From Xaviernesmea oryzae (GTDB lineage Bacteria; Pseudomonadota; Alphaproteobacteria; Rhizobiales; Rhizobiaceae), in assembly GCF_900109605.1 (NCBI RefSeq), contig NZ_FOAM01000003.1:62001-126000 (forward strand): DNA of 64,000 nucleotides, given 5' to 3'. The notes beneath the pieces were generated by a model. The model did no database searches. It saw only the letters and a program-made list of their open reading frames with translations, and was not told where the DNA came from. A program made the translations under genes and the position numbers. Positions 39,038-48,435 of this stretch are shown here, piece by piece (the stretch's first letter is position 1; the number at the start of each line of letters is the position of its first letter).

Positions 39038-40081
39038 ATGAAAACGCATCGACTCGGCCGCACCGACCTCGTCGTCTCCGAAATTTGCCTGGGCACCATG
39101 ACCTGGGGCACGCAGAATACGCCCGACGAAGCCTTCCGCCAGATGGATGCCGCGCTGGAGCGCGGCGTCAACTTCTTCGATACGGCGGAACTTTACCCCA
39201 CCACCCCGCCCGGCCCCGAAACCTACGGCGACACCGAGAGCATCATCGGCGACTGGCTCGCGACCCGCCGGCGCGACGAGATCGTTCTGGCAACCAAGGT
39301 AGCCGGGCCTGGCCGCGACTATATTCGCGGCGGCGCGCCGATCACGCCTGCCTCGATCGATGCCGCGCTGGAGGCGAGCCTCAAGCGCCTGAAGACCGAT
39401 TACGTCGATCTTTATCAGCTGCACTGGCCCAACCGGAAGCATTATCACTTCCGTCACGCCTGGACCTATGACCCCTTCGCCGACGACAAGGCCGACCGGG
39501 CGCGCGAGGAGATGGAAGAGAGCCTCACGGCGCTGGACCGGCATGTGAAGGCCGGGCGGATCCGCGCCATCGGCCTGTCCAACGACACCGTCTGGGGTAC
39601 GCAGACCATGCTGACGTTGGCCGAGACGAAGGGCCTGCCGCGCGTCGCGACCGTGCAGAACGAATATAACCTGCTCTATCGCGCCTTCGACCTCGACTTC
39701 GCCGAACTCTCGCGCCACGAGAATGTCGGGCTGCTTGCCTATTCGCCGCTCGCCTCCGGGCTTCTCACCGGCAAATATCTTGATGGCGCCCGGCCGGAAG
39801 GCAGCCGCCTTGCCATCAATGGCGACCTCGGCGGGCGCTACACGCCGCGCCAGGAGCCGGCCGTCAAAGCCTATGTCGCGCTCGCCCGCGCCCATGGCCT
39901 CGACCCCGCCGCCATGGCGCTTGCCTTCTGCCTGACCCGACCCTTCATGGCCTCGGTGATCATCGGCGTGACGACGATGGCGCATCTGGCTGTCGCCCTC
40001 GATTCGGCGGACCTCAACCTGTCCGACGAGGTGATGGCCGGCATCGCCGCCATCCATCGCGATTACCCAATGCCGATCTGA
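39038..40081 (+). CDS. Aldo/keto reductase, Tas-like
   Basis: 347-residue NADPH-dependent (beta/alpha)8-barrel oxidoreductase. It aligns throughout with E. coli Tas (GLGTMTWGTQNTPDEAF; FDTAELYPTTPPGPETYGDTE; YQLHWP; AIGLSNDTVWG; NEYNLLYRAFD; LAYSPLASGLLTGKYL). The AKR active site is Asp48, Tyr53, Lys87 and the histidine in LHWP. Physiological substrate not known. Single gene ending in a strong terminator. Confidence 0.9.
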   Translation: MKTHRLGRTDLVVSEICLGTMTWGTQNTPDEAFRQMDAALERGVNFFDTAELYPTTPPGPETYGDTESIIGDWLATRRRDEIVLATKVAGPGRDYIRGGAPITPASIDAALEASLKRLKTDYVDLYQLHWPNRKHYHFRHAWTYDPFADDKADRAREEMEESLTALDRHVKAGRIRAIGLSNDTVWGTQTMLTLAETKGLPRVATVQNEYNLLYRAFDLDFAELSRHENVGLLAYSPLASGLLTGKYLDGARPEGSRLAINGDLGGRYTPRQEPAVKAYVALARAHGLDPAAMALAFCLTRPFMASVIIGVTTMAHLAVALDSADLNLSDEVMAGIAAIHRDYPMPI

Positions 40082-40117
40082 CGCCGCGCAACCGGATCTT
40101 TCAGCAGACGACGTCCC

Positions 40118-40158
40118 AAGGCCTCGCCCCTTCGCAATGCGGCGAGGCCTTGCTTTTT
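40118..40158 (+). terminator. Terminator of the aldo-keto reductase gene
   Basis: Perfect 11-bp arms AAGGCCTCGCC (40118-40128) and GGCGAGGCCTT (40141-40151), followed by GCTTTTT. Confidence 0.92.
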
Positions 40159-40328
40159 CCCGAAAGGCGCGTATAAGCCGCCCTGTTCGAAACGCCCGGT
40201 CTTCTGGCTGGTGGCTGAACGGAGGGCCGATCGGCGCCGGGACATCCGTCCTGACACCGTCGACAAGGACCACAAGGTCCAAGCCTCCCGTGTCTCCGCT
40301 CTCGACCGTCTCGATACCAACTTCTTTC

Positions 40329-40416
40329 TTGCCGGCTCTTGAGAGCCCTTAAGAACAGTCGTTGAGGCTTAGCCGCCGAAACCGGGTGTGATCAAAGCAA
40401 GAAAGGCAAGCCTCAA
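40329..40416 (+). promoter_or_regulatory. rpsF leader with structure across the start codon
   Basis: TTGAGGCTT (40362-40370) pairs perfectly with AAGCCTCAA (40408-40416), whose last base is the A of the rpsF ATG. The 37-base loop contains CCGCCGAAACCGGGTG and the ribosome-binding AAAGGC. A short GGCTCT-TG-AGAGCC palindrome lies just upstream (40333-40346). In several bacteria the S6:S18 complex binds a CCG-containing leader hairpin to repress its own operon; this may be such an element, but the match is by inspection only. Confidence 0.5.
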
Positions 40417-40874
40417 TGGCTCTTTATGAACATGTGTTCCTGGCACGCCAGGACATTTCCGCACAGCAGGTCGATGCCCTCGTCGAGCAGTACAAGGGTG
40501 TGATCGAAGCCAATGGCGGCAAGGTCGGCCGGGTCGAAAACTGGGGCCTCAAGTCCCTGACCTACCGGATCAAGAAGAACCGCAAAGCCCACTACGTGCT
40601 CATGGACATCGACGCTCCGGCACCGGCCGTTCATGAAGTCGAGCGCCAGATGCGCATCAACGAAGACGTCCTGCGCTACATGACGATCGCCGTTGAGAAG
40701 CACGAAGAAGGTGCTTCGGCCATGATGCAGAAGCGCGACCGCGACGACCGTCCGCGCCGCGATGGCGACCGTCCGGATCGTGGCTTCGGCGACCGTCCCC
40801 GCCGCGATGGTGGCGACCGCCGCGATGGCGACCGTGAAGACCGTCCGCGCCGCCCGCGCGAAGACCGCGCTTAA
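40416..40874 (+). CDS. rpsF: 30S ribosomal protein bS6
   Basis: 152 residues. The S6 fold occupies 1-100 ([70 protein letters not shown]). It is followed by a C-terminal tail of about 45 residues made almost only of Arg, Asp, Gly and Pro. S6 binds S18 on the 30S platform, and rpsR follows 15 bases downstream. Confidence 0.97.
   Translation: MALYEHVFLARQDISAQQVDALVEQYKGVIEANGGKVGRVENWGLKSLTYRIKKNRKAHYVLMDIDAPAPAVHEVERQMRINEDVLRYMTIAVEKHEEGASAMMQKRDRDDRPRRDGDRPDRGFGDRPRRDGGDRRDGDREDRPRRPREDRA
40736..40868 (+). repeat. Degenerate tandem repeat coding the Arg/Asp-rich tail of bS6
   Basis: Units of the type GACCGTCC-CGCCGCGATGGCGACCG recur several times with small changes, encoding DRPRRDGD-like repeats. 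Such repeats are prone to copy-number change between strains. Confidence 0.7.
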
Positions 40875-40889
40875 AGGAGTTTCGTGATT

Positions 40890-41138
40890 ATGGCTGACAT
40901 TTCCTCCGCTCCGGCACGCCGCCCGTTCCACCGCCGCCGCAAGACCTGCCCCTTCTCGGGCGCCAATGCACCGCGGATCGACTACAAGGACGTCCGTCTT
41001 CTGCAGCGCTATATTTCCGAGCGCGGCAAGATCGTACCGTCCCGCATCACGGCCGTTTCCCAGAAGAAGCAGCGCGAACTCGCCCAGGCGATCAAGCGCG
41101 CCCGTTTCCTCGGCCTGCTGCCCTACATCGTTTCCTAA
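40890..41138 (+). CDS. rpsR: 30S ribosomal protein bS18
   Basis: 82 residues, highly basic, with the S18 core [64 protein letters not shown] take the ATG at 40890; an in-frame GTG at 40884 lies closer to the AAGGAG and would add two residues. Part of the rpsF-rpsR-DUF2232-rplI operon. Confidence 0.97.
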   Translation: MADISSAPARRPFHRRRKTCPFSGANAPRIDYKDVRLLQRYISERGKIVPSRITAVSQKKQRELAQAIKRARFLGLLPYIVS

Positions 41139-41147
41139 TTGAAACAT

Positions 41148-41185
41148 CCAGGGCGGTGCTTCGGCATCGCCCTGGCTTCTTGATC
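41148..41185 (+). terminator. Hairpin after rpsR, partial terminator
   Basis: CCAGGGCG (41148-41155) pairs with CGCCCTGG (41168-41175), with inner TGC/GCA around TTCG. The tail CTTCTTGATCT is only partly T-rich. It probably lowers expression of the downstream genes relative to rpsF-rpsR. Confidence 0.65.
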
Positions 41186-41272
41186 TCCCTTCCGCGATGG
41201 GCGCGGTTCGGAACCGGAGCGTAAAGCTCCCAGAAATCCCATGTTGGGGAGCATGCCTCCCCTAACTGCGAG

Positions 41273-42259
41273 ATGCAGGACAGCGACCCCGTGACGAACC
41301 TCAACCGGACATCCCTGCTGGTCGGCCTTTTGGCCGGCGTGACCGCAGCGTTTCTGTCGCTGGGGGCCAACACGCCGTCTGCTTTCGCCATCGTGCTCTA
41401 CGCAGCCTCCGCTTTGCCGGTGCTGATCGCCGGCCTCGGCTGGGGCAATGCGGCAGCCATTCTCGCTGTCGCGTTCGCCGGCGCCATCTGCAGCCTGGTC
41501 GTCTCGCCGCTCTTTGCCCTTCTCATTCTCGCGGTCACGCTGGTGCCGGCCGCCTGGCTCAGCCATCTGGCCAATCTCGGCCGCCCGGCGGAAGAAATCG
41601 GCGGCCCGGCCGGCGCGCTCGCCTGGTATCCGCTCGCCGACATCCTCACCCAGCTTGCCGTGCTCGTTAACATCGGCATGATCATCGTCGGCACCGTGAT
41701 CGGCTATGACGGCTCGGCCTCCGAACGGATGATCGACATGATCGCCGATACGCTGCGGGAACGCGATCCGCTTGCGACGCCGGACCCGGCCGCGCTCGAC
41801 CAGATGAAGGCGCTCTTCACGCTGATGCTGCCGCTGGTGCAGGGCGCGATCTGGGTGCTGATGCTGTTTGCCGCCTATTACGTCGCCAGCCGCATCGTCC
41901 AGACCTCGGCCCGCAATTTGCGCCCGCGCGAGGACATGCCCTCGGCGCTGCGGATGAACCGCTATGCGATCTTCATCTTTCTCGCCGGCCTGGCGATGAC
42001 CTTTGCCGGCGGCATGGCGGCGATCATCGGAGCGCTGCTGTGCGGAACCTTCGGCGCAGGTTTCCTGATTGCCGGCTTTGCCGCATTTCATTTCCGCACG
42101 CGCGGCAAGTCCTGGCGACTGCCGGTGCTGTGGCTCGCTTATCTCTCGGTCGTGCTCTTCACCGTGCCGATCATCTTCTTCCTCGTTTCCGGCCTTGTAG
42201 ACACGCGGCGCGCCATCGCCCTGTCGCCGGCCGGCTCCCCTTCCAAAGAAACCGACTGA
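41273..42259 (+). CDS. DUF2232 (YybS-like) integral membrane protein
   Basis: 328 residues with about eight membrane helices (from [18 protein letters not shown] through [19 protein letters not shown]), and a cytoplasmic or periplasmic loop near 160-185 ([22 protein letters not shown]). The family (YybS/DUF2232) is commonly found between rpsR and rplI; its function is unknown, with a transporter-like or membrane scaffold role only guessed. The start could also be the GTG six codons later. It lies 17 bases before rplI. Confidence 0.85.
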   Translation: MQDSDPVTNLNRTSLLVGLLAGVTAAFLSLGANTPSAFAIVLYAASALPVLIAGLGWGNAAAILAVAFAGAICSLVVSPLFALLILAVTLVPAAWLSHLANLGRPAEEIGGPAGALAWYPLADILTQLAVLVNIGMIIVGTVIGYDGSASERMIDMIADTLRERDPLATPDPAALDQMKALFTLMLPLVQGAIWVLMLFAAYYVASRIVQTSARNLRPREDMPSALRMNRYAIFIFLAGLAMTFAGGMAAIIGALLCGTFGAGFLIAGFAAFHFRTRGKSWRLPVLWLAYLSVVLFTVPIIFFLVSGLVDTRRAIALSPAGSPSKETD

Positions 42260-42276
42260 TCGAAAGGAACAGACCC

Positions 42277-42855
42277 ATGGAAGTCATTCTGCTGGAACGT
42301 GTGGCCAAGCTTGGCCAGATGGGCGAAACCGTCAAGGTTCGTGACGGCTTTGCCCGCAACTTCCTCCTGCCCACCGGCAAGGCCCTGCGCGCCAATGCCG
42401 CCAACAAGACGCGCTTCGAAAACGAGCGCGCCCAGCTGGAAGCCCGTAACCTCGAGCGCAAGAGCGAAGCTCAGGCCGTCGCCGAACAGCTCGACGGCAA
42501 GAGCTTCATCATGGTTCGCTCGGCTGGCGAAACCGGCCAGCTCTACGGTTCGGTCGCAGCCCGCGACATCGCCGATGCGATCGGCGCCGAAGGCTTCACC
42601 ATCGGCCGCAACCAGGTCGACCTCAACCAGCCGATCAAGTCGATCGGCCTGCATGAAGTCACGCTGCACCTGCACTCCGAAGTCGAAGTGAAGGTCTCGA
42701 TCAACGTTGCCCGCTCCGTCGAAGAAGCCGAGCGTCAGTCCAAGGGCGAAAGCCTGACCTCCGCCGACGCCATCTATGGCGTTGACGAAGACGCGCTGCG
42801 TCCGGAAGACTTCTTCAATCCTGAAGCCGAATTCGACGGCGACGACGAAGAATAA
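42277..42855 (+). CDS. rplI: 50S ribosomal protein bL9
   Basis: 192 residues: the N-terminal L9 domain ([39 protein letters not shown]), a long connecting helix, the C-terminal domain ([16 protein letters not shown]), then an acidic tail of about 40 residues typical of Alphaproteobacteria. GAAAGGAAC precedes the ATG. Last gene of the ribosomal operon. Confidence 0.97.
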   Translation: MEVILLERVAKLGQMGETVKVRDGFARNFLLPTGKALRANAANKTRFENERAQLEARNLERKSEAQAVAEQLDGKSFIMVRSAGETGQLYGSVAARDIADAIGAEGFTIGRNQVDLNQPIKSIGLHEVTLHLHSEVEVKVSINVARSVEEAERQSKGESLTSADAIYGVDEDALRPEDFFNPEAEFDGDDEE

Positions 42856-42900
42856 GACGCAAAAAGGCGGCGCTTCAGCCGCTTTCCCCTAACCTGCAAG

Positions 42901-42938
42901 AGCGCCGATCCGAATCGATCAGATCGGCGCTTTTGTTT
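42901..42938 (+). terminator. Terminator of the ribosomal operon
   Basis: Perfect 10-bp arms AGCGCCGATC (42901-42910) and GATCGGCGCT (42922-42931), then TTTGTTTT. A smaller GC-rich hairpin lies just before it (about 42861-42885). Confidence 0.92.
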
Positions 42939-42990
42939 TCCGGGCGCAGGCATTTGCCTGTTCGTGGTCGTTGCGCCCCGACCGACGATG

Positions 42991-44106
42991 CTAACGCCGA
43001 ACCGGTCCGGTGCCGCCGGAAACGATGGCCGGGCCGTTGCCGCTGGTCTCCGCAAAAGCGGGATCGGGCGTTGCCGCCTTGTCCACCCGGACGATCACCG
43101 ACAGGCCTGGCGCCAGCCGGTCGGCCAAGGCCTGGCCCGGCTCGATGGCGATGCGCACCCCGAGCCGCTGCGCCACTTTCGTGAAGTTTCCGGTCGCGTT
43201 ATCGGGCCGGATGACCGCAAATTCCGAGCCTGCCGCCGGCGAGAAGCGCTCGATATGGCCCGAGAGCACTCGATGTTCGAGCGCGTCGACGCTGAAGGTC
43301 ACAGGCTGGCCGATTCGCATGCCATCGAGCTGCGTTTCCTTGAAATTGGCGATGACCCAGAGATCACGCGGCACCACGGACATCAGCTGCGTGCCGGTCG
43401 TCACATATTGCCCGATCCGCACGCCGACCTCGCTCACGCGTGCATCGCGCGGCGCTGTGATGCGGGTGTTGTCGAGATCGATCCGGGCGAGTTCGACCGT
43501 GGCCTTCGCGCCTTCGACCGCCGCTTCCAGCGAACTGCGATTGACGATGATCGTTGCCAGATTCTGCTTGGCAACTTCGACTGCGGCGCGGGCCTGCGCC
43601 GTGCTGGCGCGCGCCTGTTGCAGGGTCGCCTCGGCCTGCTCGACCTCGCTTGTGGCCGCGATCGAGCGGGCGTTCAATTGCTCGGCGCGCTGGGAGGCGA
43701 GCTCCGAGCGCCGCTCGGCCGCCTGCGCGCCGGAGACCTGTGCTTCGGCAGAGGTAATATTGGCCCGGGCGGATGCCTCCTGCTGACGCGAATTGGCGAG
43801 TGCCGCTTCCTGTCCCTGCAACGTGGCTTCGGCCTGGGCGAGCTTCTGCCGGTAGATCCGGTCATCGATGCGCGCCAGCACCTCGCCCTGCTTGACGAGC
43901 TGGTAGTCGTGCACCGGCACTTCGACGACATAGCCGCTGACCTGCGGGCTCATGGTGGTGACGAAGCCCCTGACATAGGCGTTGTCAGTCGTTTCCACCG
44001 AGGTGACGAAGGGGGGCAGCCGCCAGGCATAGAGCACCAGCAGCACGCCGGCGATGCCGGCGACCAAAGTGAGGATGGTAACGGGAGAGCGAAACAGCTT
44101 GGACAT
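42991..44106 (-). CDS. HlyD/EmrA-type membrane fusion protein
   Basis: 371-residue periplasmic adaptor of a tripartite efflux pump. It has one N-terminal membrane anchor (7-27), then TTDNAYVRGFVTTMSPQVSGYV (39-60), the biotinyl-lipoyl half motifs, a long Ala/Gln/Glu-rich coiled coil (about 85-205), then DNTRITAPRDARVSEVGVRIGQYV and the beta-barrel domain. It lies 28 bases downstream of its MFS partner. No outer-membrane channel gene is adjacent, so it presumably uses a shared TolC. Confidence 0.9.
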   Translation of the reverse strand: MSKLFRSPVTILTLVAGIAGVLLVLYAWRLPPFVTSVETTDNAYVRGFVTTMSPQVSGYVVEVPVHDYQLVKQGEVLARIDDRIYRQKLAQAEATLQGQEAALANSRQQEASARANITSAEAQVSGAQAAERRSELASQRAEQLNARSIAATSEVEQAEATLQQARASTAQARAAVEVAKQNLATIIVNRSSLEAAVEGAKATVELARIDLDNTRITAPRDARVSEVGVRIGQYVTTGTQLMSVVPRDLWVIANFKETQLDGMRIGQPVTFSVDALEHRVLSGHIERFSPAAGSEFAVIRPDNATGNFTKVAQRLGVRIAIEPGQALADRLAPGLSVIVRVDKAATPDPAFAETSGNGPAIVSGGTGPVRR

Positions 44107-44134
44107 GGGACAGACTTAACGGTTGAAGGGCAGC

Positions 44135-45829
44135 CTAGGCGGCGGGCCTTTGTACGGTGGAGGGAGACGGCGCGGCGGCAGAGGCCGCCTCAGCCTGATG
44201 GGTGGACGTGATCTCCAGCCGGACAGCCAGCGCGCTTAAGGCTCGATGGGCGAGAAGCACGACGAGGGACACCAGGCAGACCACGAAAATCAGGAAGAAG
44301 GTGTCGTTATAGGCAAGGATATAGGCCTCGCGCGTGGCCTGCTGGCCAAGCAGCTGCAAGCCTTCGGCTTTCAGGATTGCCGGATCGTTGATCACCTTGC
44401 CATAGGTTGCCGACAGCTGGGACACGCGGTTTGCCACCTGCGGATTGGACAGCACCAGATGTTCGACCAGATGGTTGGAGTGGAACTTCTCGCGGATGGT
44501 GACGAAGGAGCCGAGTGCGGCGGATGCCATCAGGCTGCCGATGCTCTGGGTGAACAGGAAGATGATGATGAAGTTCACGAGGAAGGGCGCGCCGCGTGAA
44601 AAGGCTGCCGTCATGCCCCGCGCCATGGCAGGCGGCAGAAACATGGCAGCCCCGGCCGAGATCAGCGCCTGGCTCAGATACATCTGCTCCGGCCGCGTGA
44701 GCGAGGTCGACTGGCTGTCGAGAAAGGCACCGGTGCCGATCAGAACGAGCGCGATCACATGGGCGATGTCGGAATGGCGGGTCGTCATCAGCGCCGCGCA
44801 CACCAGGCCGCCGATGACGGAGCCGACCATGATCAGCGCATAGAGGCCGATGGTCTGATCGTTGAGCAGGCCGATCTGTTGGAACAGGCCTGATGCGGTG
44901 GTGCTCTGTTCCGACGAGACGGTGCGGAAGACGATCAGGACGGCGGCGAGCATCATGTTCTGCCGGCTGAAGACCCAGCGCAAATCGAGAAAGGGCGATT
45001 CGCGGTTCAGTTCGATCACGCCGAAAAGGGTGAGCAAGCCGATGGACGCGGCAAGCGTGACACCCAGCCAAGGCGCCTCCAGCCACCAATAGAAGCGGCC
45101 CAGCGCCAGGACGACGGCGAGGCAACCCAGCCCCGTGGCCAGGATGAGATAGCTCAGGAAATCGAGGGGGCGGATGACCTTGACGCGCGGCGGCGGCGTC
45201 ATCGGCAGGAGGTAGATGAAGGGCAGCGCGACAAGAGCGAGGCCCATTTCCAGCGTGTAAAGCGCATGAAAGCCGCCGAGATCCATCAGATGCGGCGAGA
45301 TCACCCGCGCAAGCGGCGCCGACAGCAGCGTGTTCATCAGCGCGAGACTGAGGCCGAGCGTCAGCTTTCGCTGGGGCGCGAAGGGTTCAAGCATGAACAG
45401 GATGCCGATGGTCGACAGAGGCGCGGCGGCACAGCCCGAGAGAAAGCGCACCACCAGCGCCGAATGATAATCCGACACGAAGAGATTGGCGGCCGATGCC
45501 AGAACGAAGCAGATGATGCCGAGCTCGGCGAAAGGCCTGAGGCCGAACTGGGCGCGGATCTTGAACAGGGCGACCGAGAAAGACGCATAGGGCGCCATAT
45601 AGACCGCCTGCAGCCAGGCCAGCTCCGTGGTGGTGGCCGAGAAGGAGCCCTGAAGCTGATAGATATTGGCGCTCAGCAGGTTCATGCCGAGGCCCTGCGT
45701 CAGAAACATCAGCAGCGAGCCGAACATATAGAGCGCGGCACGCTGCGGCGACATCAGCAAAGTGCCGCCATCAGGTGTCGGTGCGGCCGGCACCGGGCCT
45801 GACGTTGCGGTTGTCGGAACGGCGCTCAT
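44135..45829 (-). CDS. MFS efflux transporter, DHA2/EmrB type
   Basis: 564 residues with about 14 membrane helices, the DHA2 drug:H+ antiporter layout, flanked by an adaptor and a MarR regulator as in emrRAB. Features include WLQAVYMAPYASFSVALF near helix 2 and an amphipathic periplasmic loop near 455-505 before the final helix (FFLIFVVCLVSLVVLLAHRAL). Basic-residue motif A is less regular than in E. coli EmrB, so this is a divergent (FusB/AaeB-like in adaptor terms) DHA2 member. The start overlaps the marR stop (ATGA). Confidence 0.88.
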   Translation of the reverse strand: MSAVPTTATSGPVPAAPTPDGGTLLMSPQRAALYMFGSLLMFLTQGLGMNLLSANIYQLQGSFSATTTELAWLQAVYMAPYASFSVALFKIRAQFGLRPFAELGIICFVLASAANLFVSDYHSALVVRFLSGCAAAPLSTIGILFMLEPFAPQRKLTLGLSLALMNTLLSAPLARVISPHLMDLGGFHALYTLEMGLALVALPFIYLLPMTPPPRVKVIRPLDFLSYLILATGLGCLAVVLALGRFYWWLEAPWLGVTLAASIGLLTLFGVIELNRESPFLDLRWVFSRQNMMLAAVLIVFRTVSSEQSTTASGLFQQIGLLNDQTIGLYALIMVGSVIGGLVCAALMTTRHSDIAHVIALVLIGTGAFLDSQSTSLTRPEQMYLSQALISAGAAMFLPPAMARGMTAAFSRGAPFLVNFIIIFLFTQSIGSLMASAALGSFVTIREKFHSNHLVEHLVLSNPQVANRVSQLSATYGKVINDPAILKAEGLQLLGQQATREAYILAYNDTFFLIFVVCLVSLVVLLAHRALSALAVRLEITSTHQAEAASAAAPSPSTVQRPAA

Positions 45830-46317
45830 CGGCTTGCCTCCGCCTGGGCCGCGTCGCCCTGCGCTTCTTCCCCCTGTGCCTCTTCCATAAGATTGAGATT
45901 GCCGGCCATTCGGCTCAGCAGGTCCAGCGCCTGGTCGCGCTCGCCGGGCGCAAAGCCGGCAAGCACCCGCGCACGGACCTCGCCGGCGATCTCCTCCACC
46001 TCTTGCGCCATCGTGCGGCCATGCTCCGTCAGATAGAGGCGCTTGGTGCGCCGATCGCCCTCCTCCGCCCGCCGCTCGATCATGCCCTGCTGCTCCAGCC
46101 CATCGAGCAGCCGCACCACGGTTGGCGTCTCAACGTCGAGCGCATCGGCAAGTTCCCGTTGCGACAGGCCATCGCCCAGCAGCAGAATGAACAGCGTGCG
46201 GGCACGCGACAGCGTCAGCCCGAGCGTGCGCACCCTGGCATCAAAGGTGGAGCGCAGCTTGCGATTGACGAGAGAGAGCGCGTCGAAAAGCGCGCGATCG
46301 AGAGCTTTGCGTTGCAT
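45826..46317 (-). CDS. MarR family regulator of the efflux operon
   Basis: 163-residue winged-helix repressor. The DNA-binding part is LSQRELADALDVETPTVVRLLDGLEQQGMIERRAEEGDRRTKRLYLTEHG (about 61-110), with the wing basic patch GDRRTKR. It is the first gene of marR-MFS-hlyD and overlaps the transporter, so it is probably autoregulated and released by a pump substrate. An Ala/Glu/Gln tail ends the protein. Two small palindromes lie in its upstream region. Confidence 0.9.
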   Translation of the reverse strand: MQRKALDRALFDALSLVNRKLRSTFDARVRTLGLTLSRARTLFILLLGDGLSQRELADALDVETPTVVRLLDGLEQQGMIERRAEEGDRRTKRLYLTEHGRTMAQEVEEIAGEVRARVLAGFAPGERDQALDLLSRMAGNLNLMEEAQGEEAQGDAAQAEASR

Positions 46318-46330
46318 AGGTCGAATTTCG

Positions 46331-46373
46331 TTAGCACCCTAATGGTATGGCCTATATTTGTCAGTTTTTCTGA
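46331..46373 (-). promoter_or_regulatory. Candidate MarR operator region
   Basis: Two short inverted repeats sit just upstream of the marR start: TTAG-CACC-CTAA (46331-46342) and TCAG-TTTTT-CTGA (46361-46373). On the minus strand TTGATA lies upstream of the second one and could be a -35 box. The assignment rests on position and symmetry only. The rest of the 524-base marR-dnaB gap (46318-46841) shows no supportable gene and must also carry the dnaB promoter. Confidence 0.4.
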
Positions 46374-46841
46374 TTATATCAAGATCTGACGATCATATGT
46401 TCCGCGCTTTATATGCATGGCAGGCCTGCCAGTGGCGCAGGCATCAAGGTAAGCCGAAACGGAAGAAAGGACGTGAAGCCGGGACACGATTCGGGTATGA
46501 CAGCCGTCAAGTGGCGTCCCGTCACAATCGTCGTCTCGCACAGGTTTGGCTGTTGAGCCTGTGGAGAGCGGTCATGATCGGGACGAACCCCAATTCGGGC
46601 TTTGCCGGCCATGCGCCGCACCGCTACCCTTTTTCGATGCCGGTATGACGGAGCGGTTGAGCGCGGCCTGTAAAGGCTCGCTGGTGCGCGGCTCATATCG
46701 GTTGCTCATCAGCCCGGATGCGGCAATGGAACGGGCTTGGCCGGCCGACGGCTGGACCGAAAAGACTGTGAATGTGCTCCCATCTTCGCCCTGCCGCCTG
46801 GCAGATGCGGAGCTTGGGTCGCCTTGCGAGGAGGATCAGAG

Positions 46842-48341
46842 ATGAACGAAGCAACCCGGCGCCTGCAAGCAGTCGCCAAGGAGCAGGCCTCTCCGCTGCA
46901 CCGCGAGGCTCCCAACAATATCGAGGCCGAACAGGCGCTCCTGGGCGCCATCCTCGTCAACAACGATGCCTATTATCGTGTCTCGGACTTTCTGAAGCCG
47001 GTCCATCTTTACGAGCCGCTGCACCGCAGGATCTTCGAGGTGGCGGGCGATATCATCCGCATGGGCAAGATCGCCAATCCCGTCACCATCAAGACCTTTC
47101 TGAAGGACGAGAAGGTCGGCGAACTGACCATCTCGGAATATATGGCGCGGCTGGCCGGCGGCGCCGTGTCGATCATCAATGCCGAGGACTACGGCCGCGC
47201 GATCTACGACCTCGCGCTGCGCCGCTCGCTGATCACCATCGGCGAGGACATGGTCAACATCGCCTTCGACGCGCCCTTGGACATGCCGCCGCAAAGCCAG
47301 ATCGAGGATGCGGAGCGGCGCCTGTTCGAACTGGCGGAGACCGGACGGTATGACGGCGGCTTCCAGTCCTTCAACGATGCCGTAGCGCTCGCCATCGACA
47401 TGGCCGGCGCCGCCTTCGAGCGCGATGGTCATCTTTCGGGCATATCCACCGGCATCATGTCGCTCGACAGCAAGATGGGCGGGCTGCAGCGCTCGGACTT
47501 GATCATCCTCGCTGGCCGACCCGGCATGGGCAAGACCTCGCTCGCCACCAACATCGCCTACAACATCGCTGCCGCCTACGAGCCGGAGGTGCAGCCGGAC
47601 GGCTCCTTCAAGCCGAAAAATGGCGGCGTCGTCGGCTTCTATTCGCTGGAAATGTCCTCCGAACAGCTCGCCACCCGTATCATTTCCGAGCAGACGGAAG
47701 TCTCCTCCTCCAAGATCCGGCGTGGCGATATTTCCGAGGCGGATTTCGAGAAGCTGGTGGCCTGCGCCCAGATGATGCAGAAGGTGCCGCTCTATATCGA
47801 CCAGACCGGCGGCATCTCCATCGCCCAATTGTCGGCCCGCGCCCGCCGGCTGAAGCGCCAGCGCGGTCTCGACGTGCTGGTGGTCGACTACGTTCAGCTG
47901 ATGACCGGTTCCGGCAAGTCGAATGAGAACCGCGTGCAGGAGATCACCCAGATCACCACCGGGCTCAAGGCGCTCGGCAAGGAGCTGAATGTTCCGATCA
48001 TCGCGCTGTCCCAGCTGTCGCGCGCGGTGGAAAGCCGCGAGGACAAGCGGCCGCAACTCTCGGACCTGCGCGAATCAGGCTCCATCGAACAGGACGCCGA
48101 CGTCGTGCTCTTCGTCTTCCGCGAGGAATATTACGTGAAGAACATGGAGCCGCGCGACGAGTTCGACCCGAAATACGAAGAGTGGAAAATGCAGATGGAC
48201 AAGGTCAAGGGCACGGCCGACGTCATCATCGCCAAGCAGCGCCACGGGCCGACCGGCACGGTCAAGCTCGCCTTCCAGTCGGAATTCACCCGCTTCACCG
48301 ATCTGGCGGATCCGTCCTTTACGCAATACGAGGAGCATTGA
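46842..48341 (+). CDS. dnaB: Replicative DNA helicase DnaB
   Basis: Hexameric 5'-3' helicase of the replication fork. 499 residues: N-terminal primase-interaction domain (NNIEAEQALLGAILVNNDAYYRVSDFL), linker, and RecA-like motor with Walker A GRPGMGKTS (225-233), FYSLEMSSEQL, LDVLVVDYVQLM and SQLSRAVESREDKRPQLSDLRESGSIEQDADVV. There is a roughly 25-residue insertion after the first motor helix (EPEVQPDGSFKPKNGG), often seen in Rhizobiales. AGGAGG precedes the ATG at 46842. Confidence 0.97.
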   Translation: MNEATRRLQAVAKEQASPLHREAPNNIEAEQALLGAILVNNDAYYRVSDFLKPVHLYEPLHRRIFEVAGDIIRMGKIANPVTIKTFLKDEKVGELTISEYMARLAGGAVSIINAEDYGRAIYDLALRRSLITIGEDMVNIAFDAPLDMPPQSQIEDAERRLFELAETGRYDGGFQSFNDAVALAIDMAGAAFERDGHLSGISTGIMSLDSKMGGLQRSDLIILAGRPGMGKTSLATNIAYNIAAAYEPEVQPDGSFKPKNGGVVGFYSLEMSSEQLATRIISEQTEVSSSKIRRGDISEADFEKLVACAQMMQKVPLYIDQTGGISIAQLSARARRLKRQRGLDVLVVDYVQLMTGSGKSNENRVQEITQITTGLKALGKELNVPIIALSQLSRAVESREDKRPQLSDLRESGSIEQDADVVLFVFREEYYVKNMEPRDEFDPKYEEWKMQMDKVKGTADVIIAKQRHGPTGTVKLAFQSEFTRFTDLADPSFTQYEEH

Positions 48342-48435
48342 GCCTAGGACGCCAGCTGCTCGGTAAGGAGAGCGCCCCACATTGCCCGGCAAAGAGGCGC
48401 GCAGGACGGGGCTGATCTGGCAGGATGCGGCTGGT

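Noticed and set aside
42891-42931. Possible small RNA after rplI
   Set aside because: The stem followed by TTTGTTTT is explained as the operon terminator.
46358-46845. Small frames between marR and dnaB
   Set aside because: No ribosome-binding site or protein features; the real dnaB start is at 46842.
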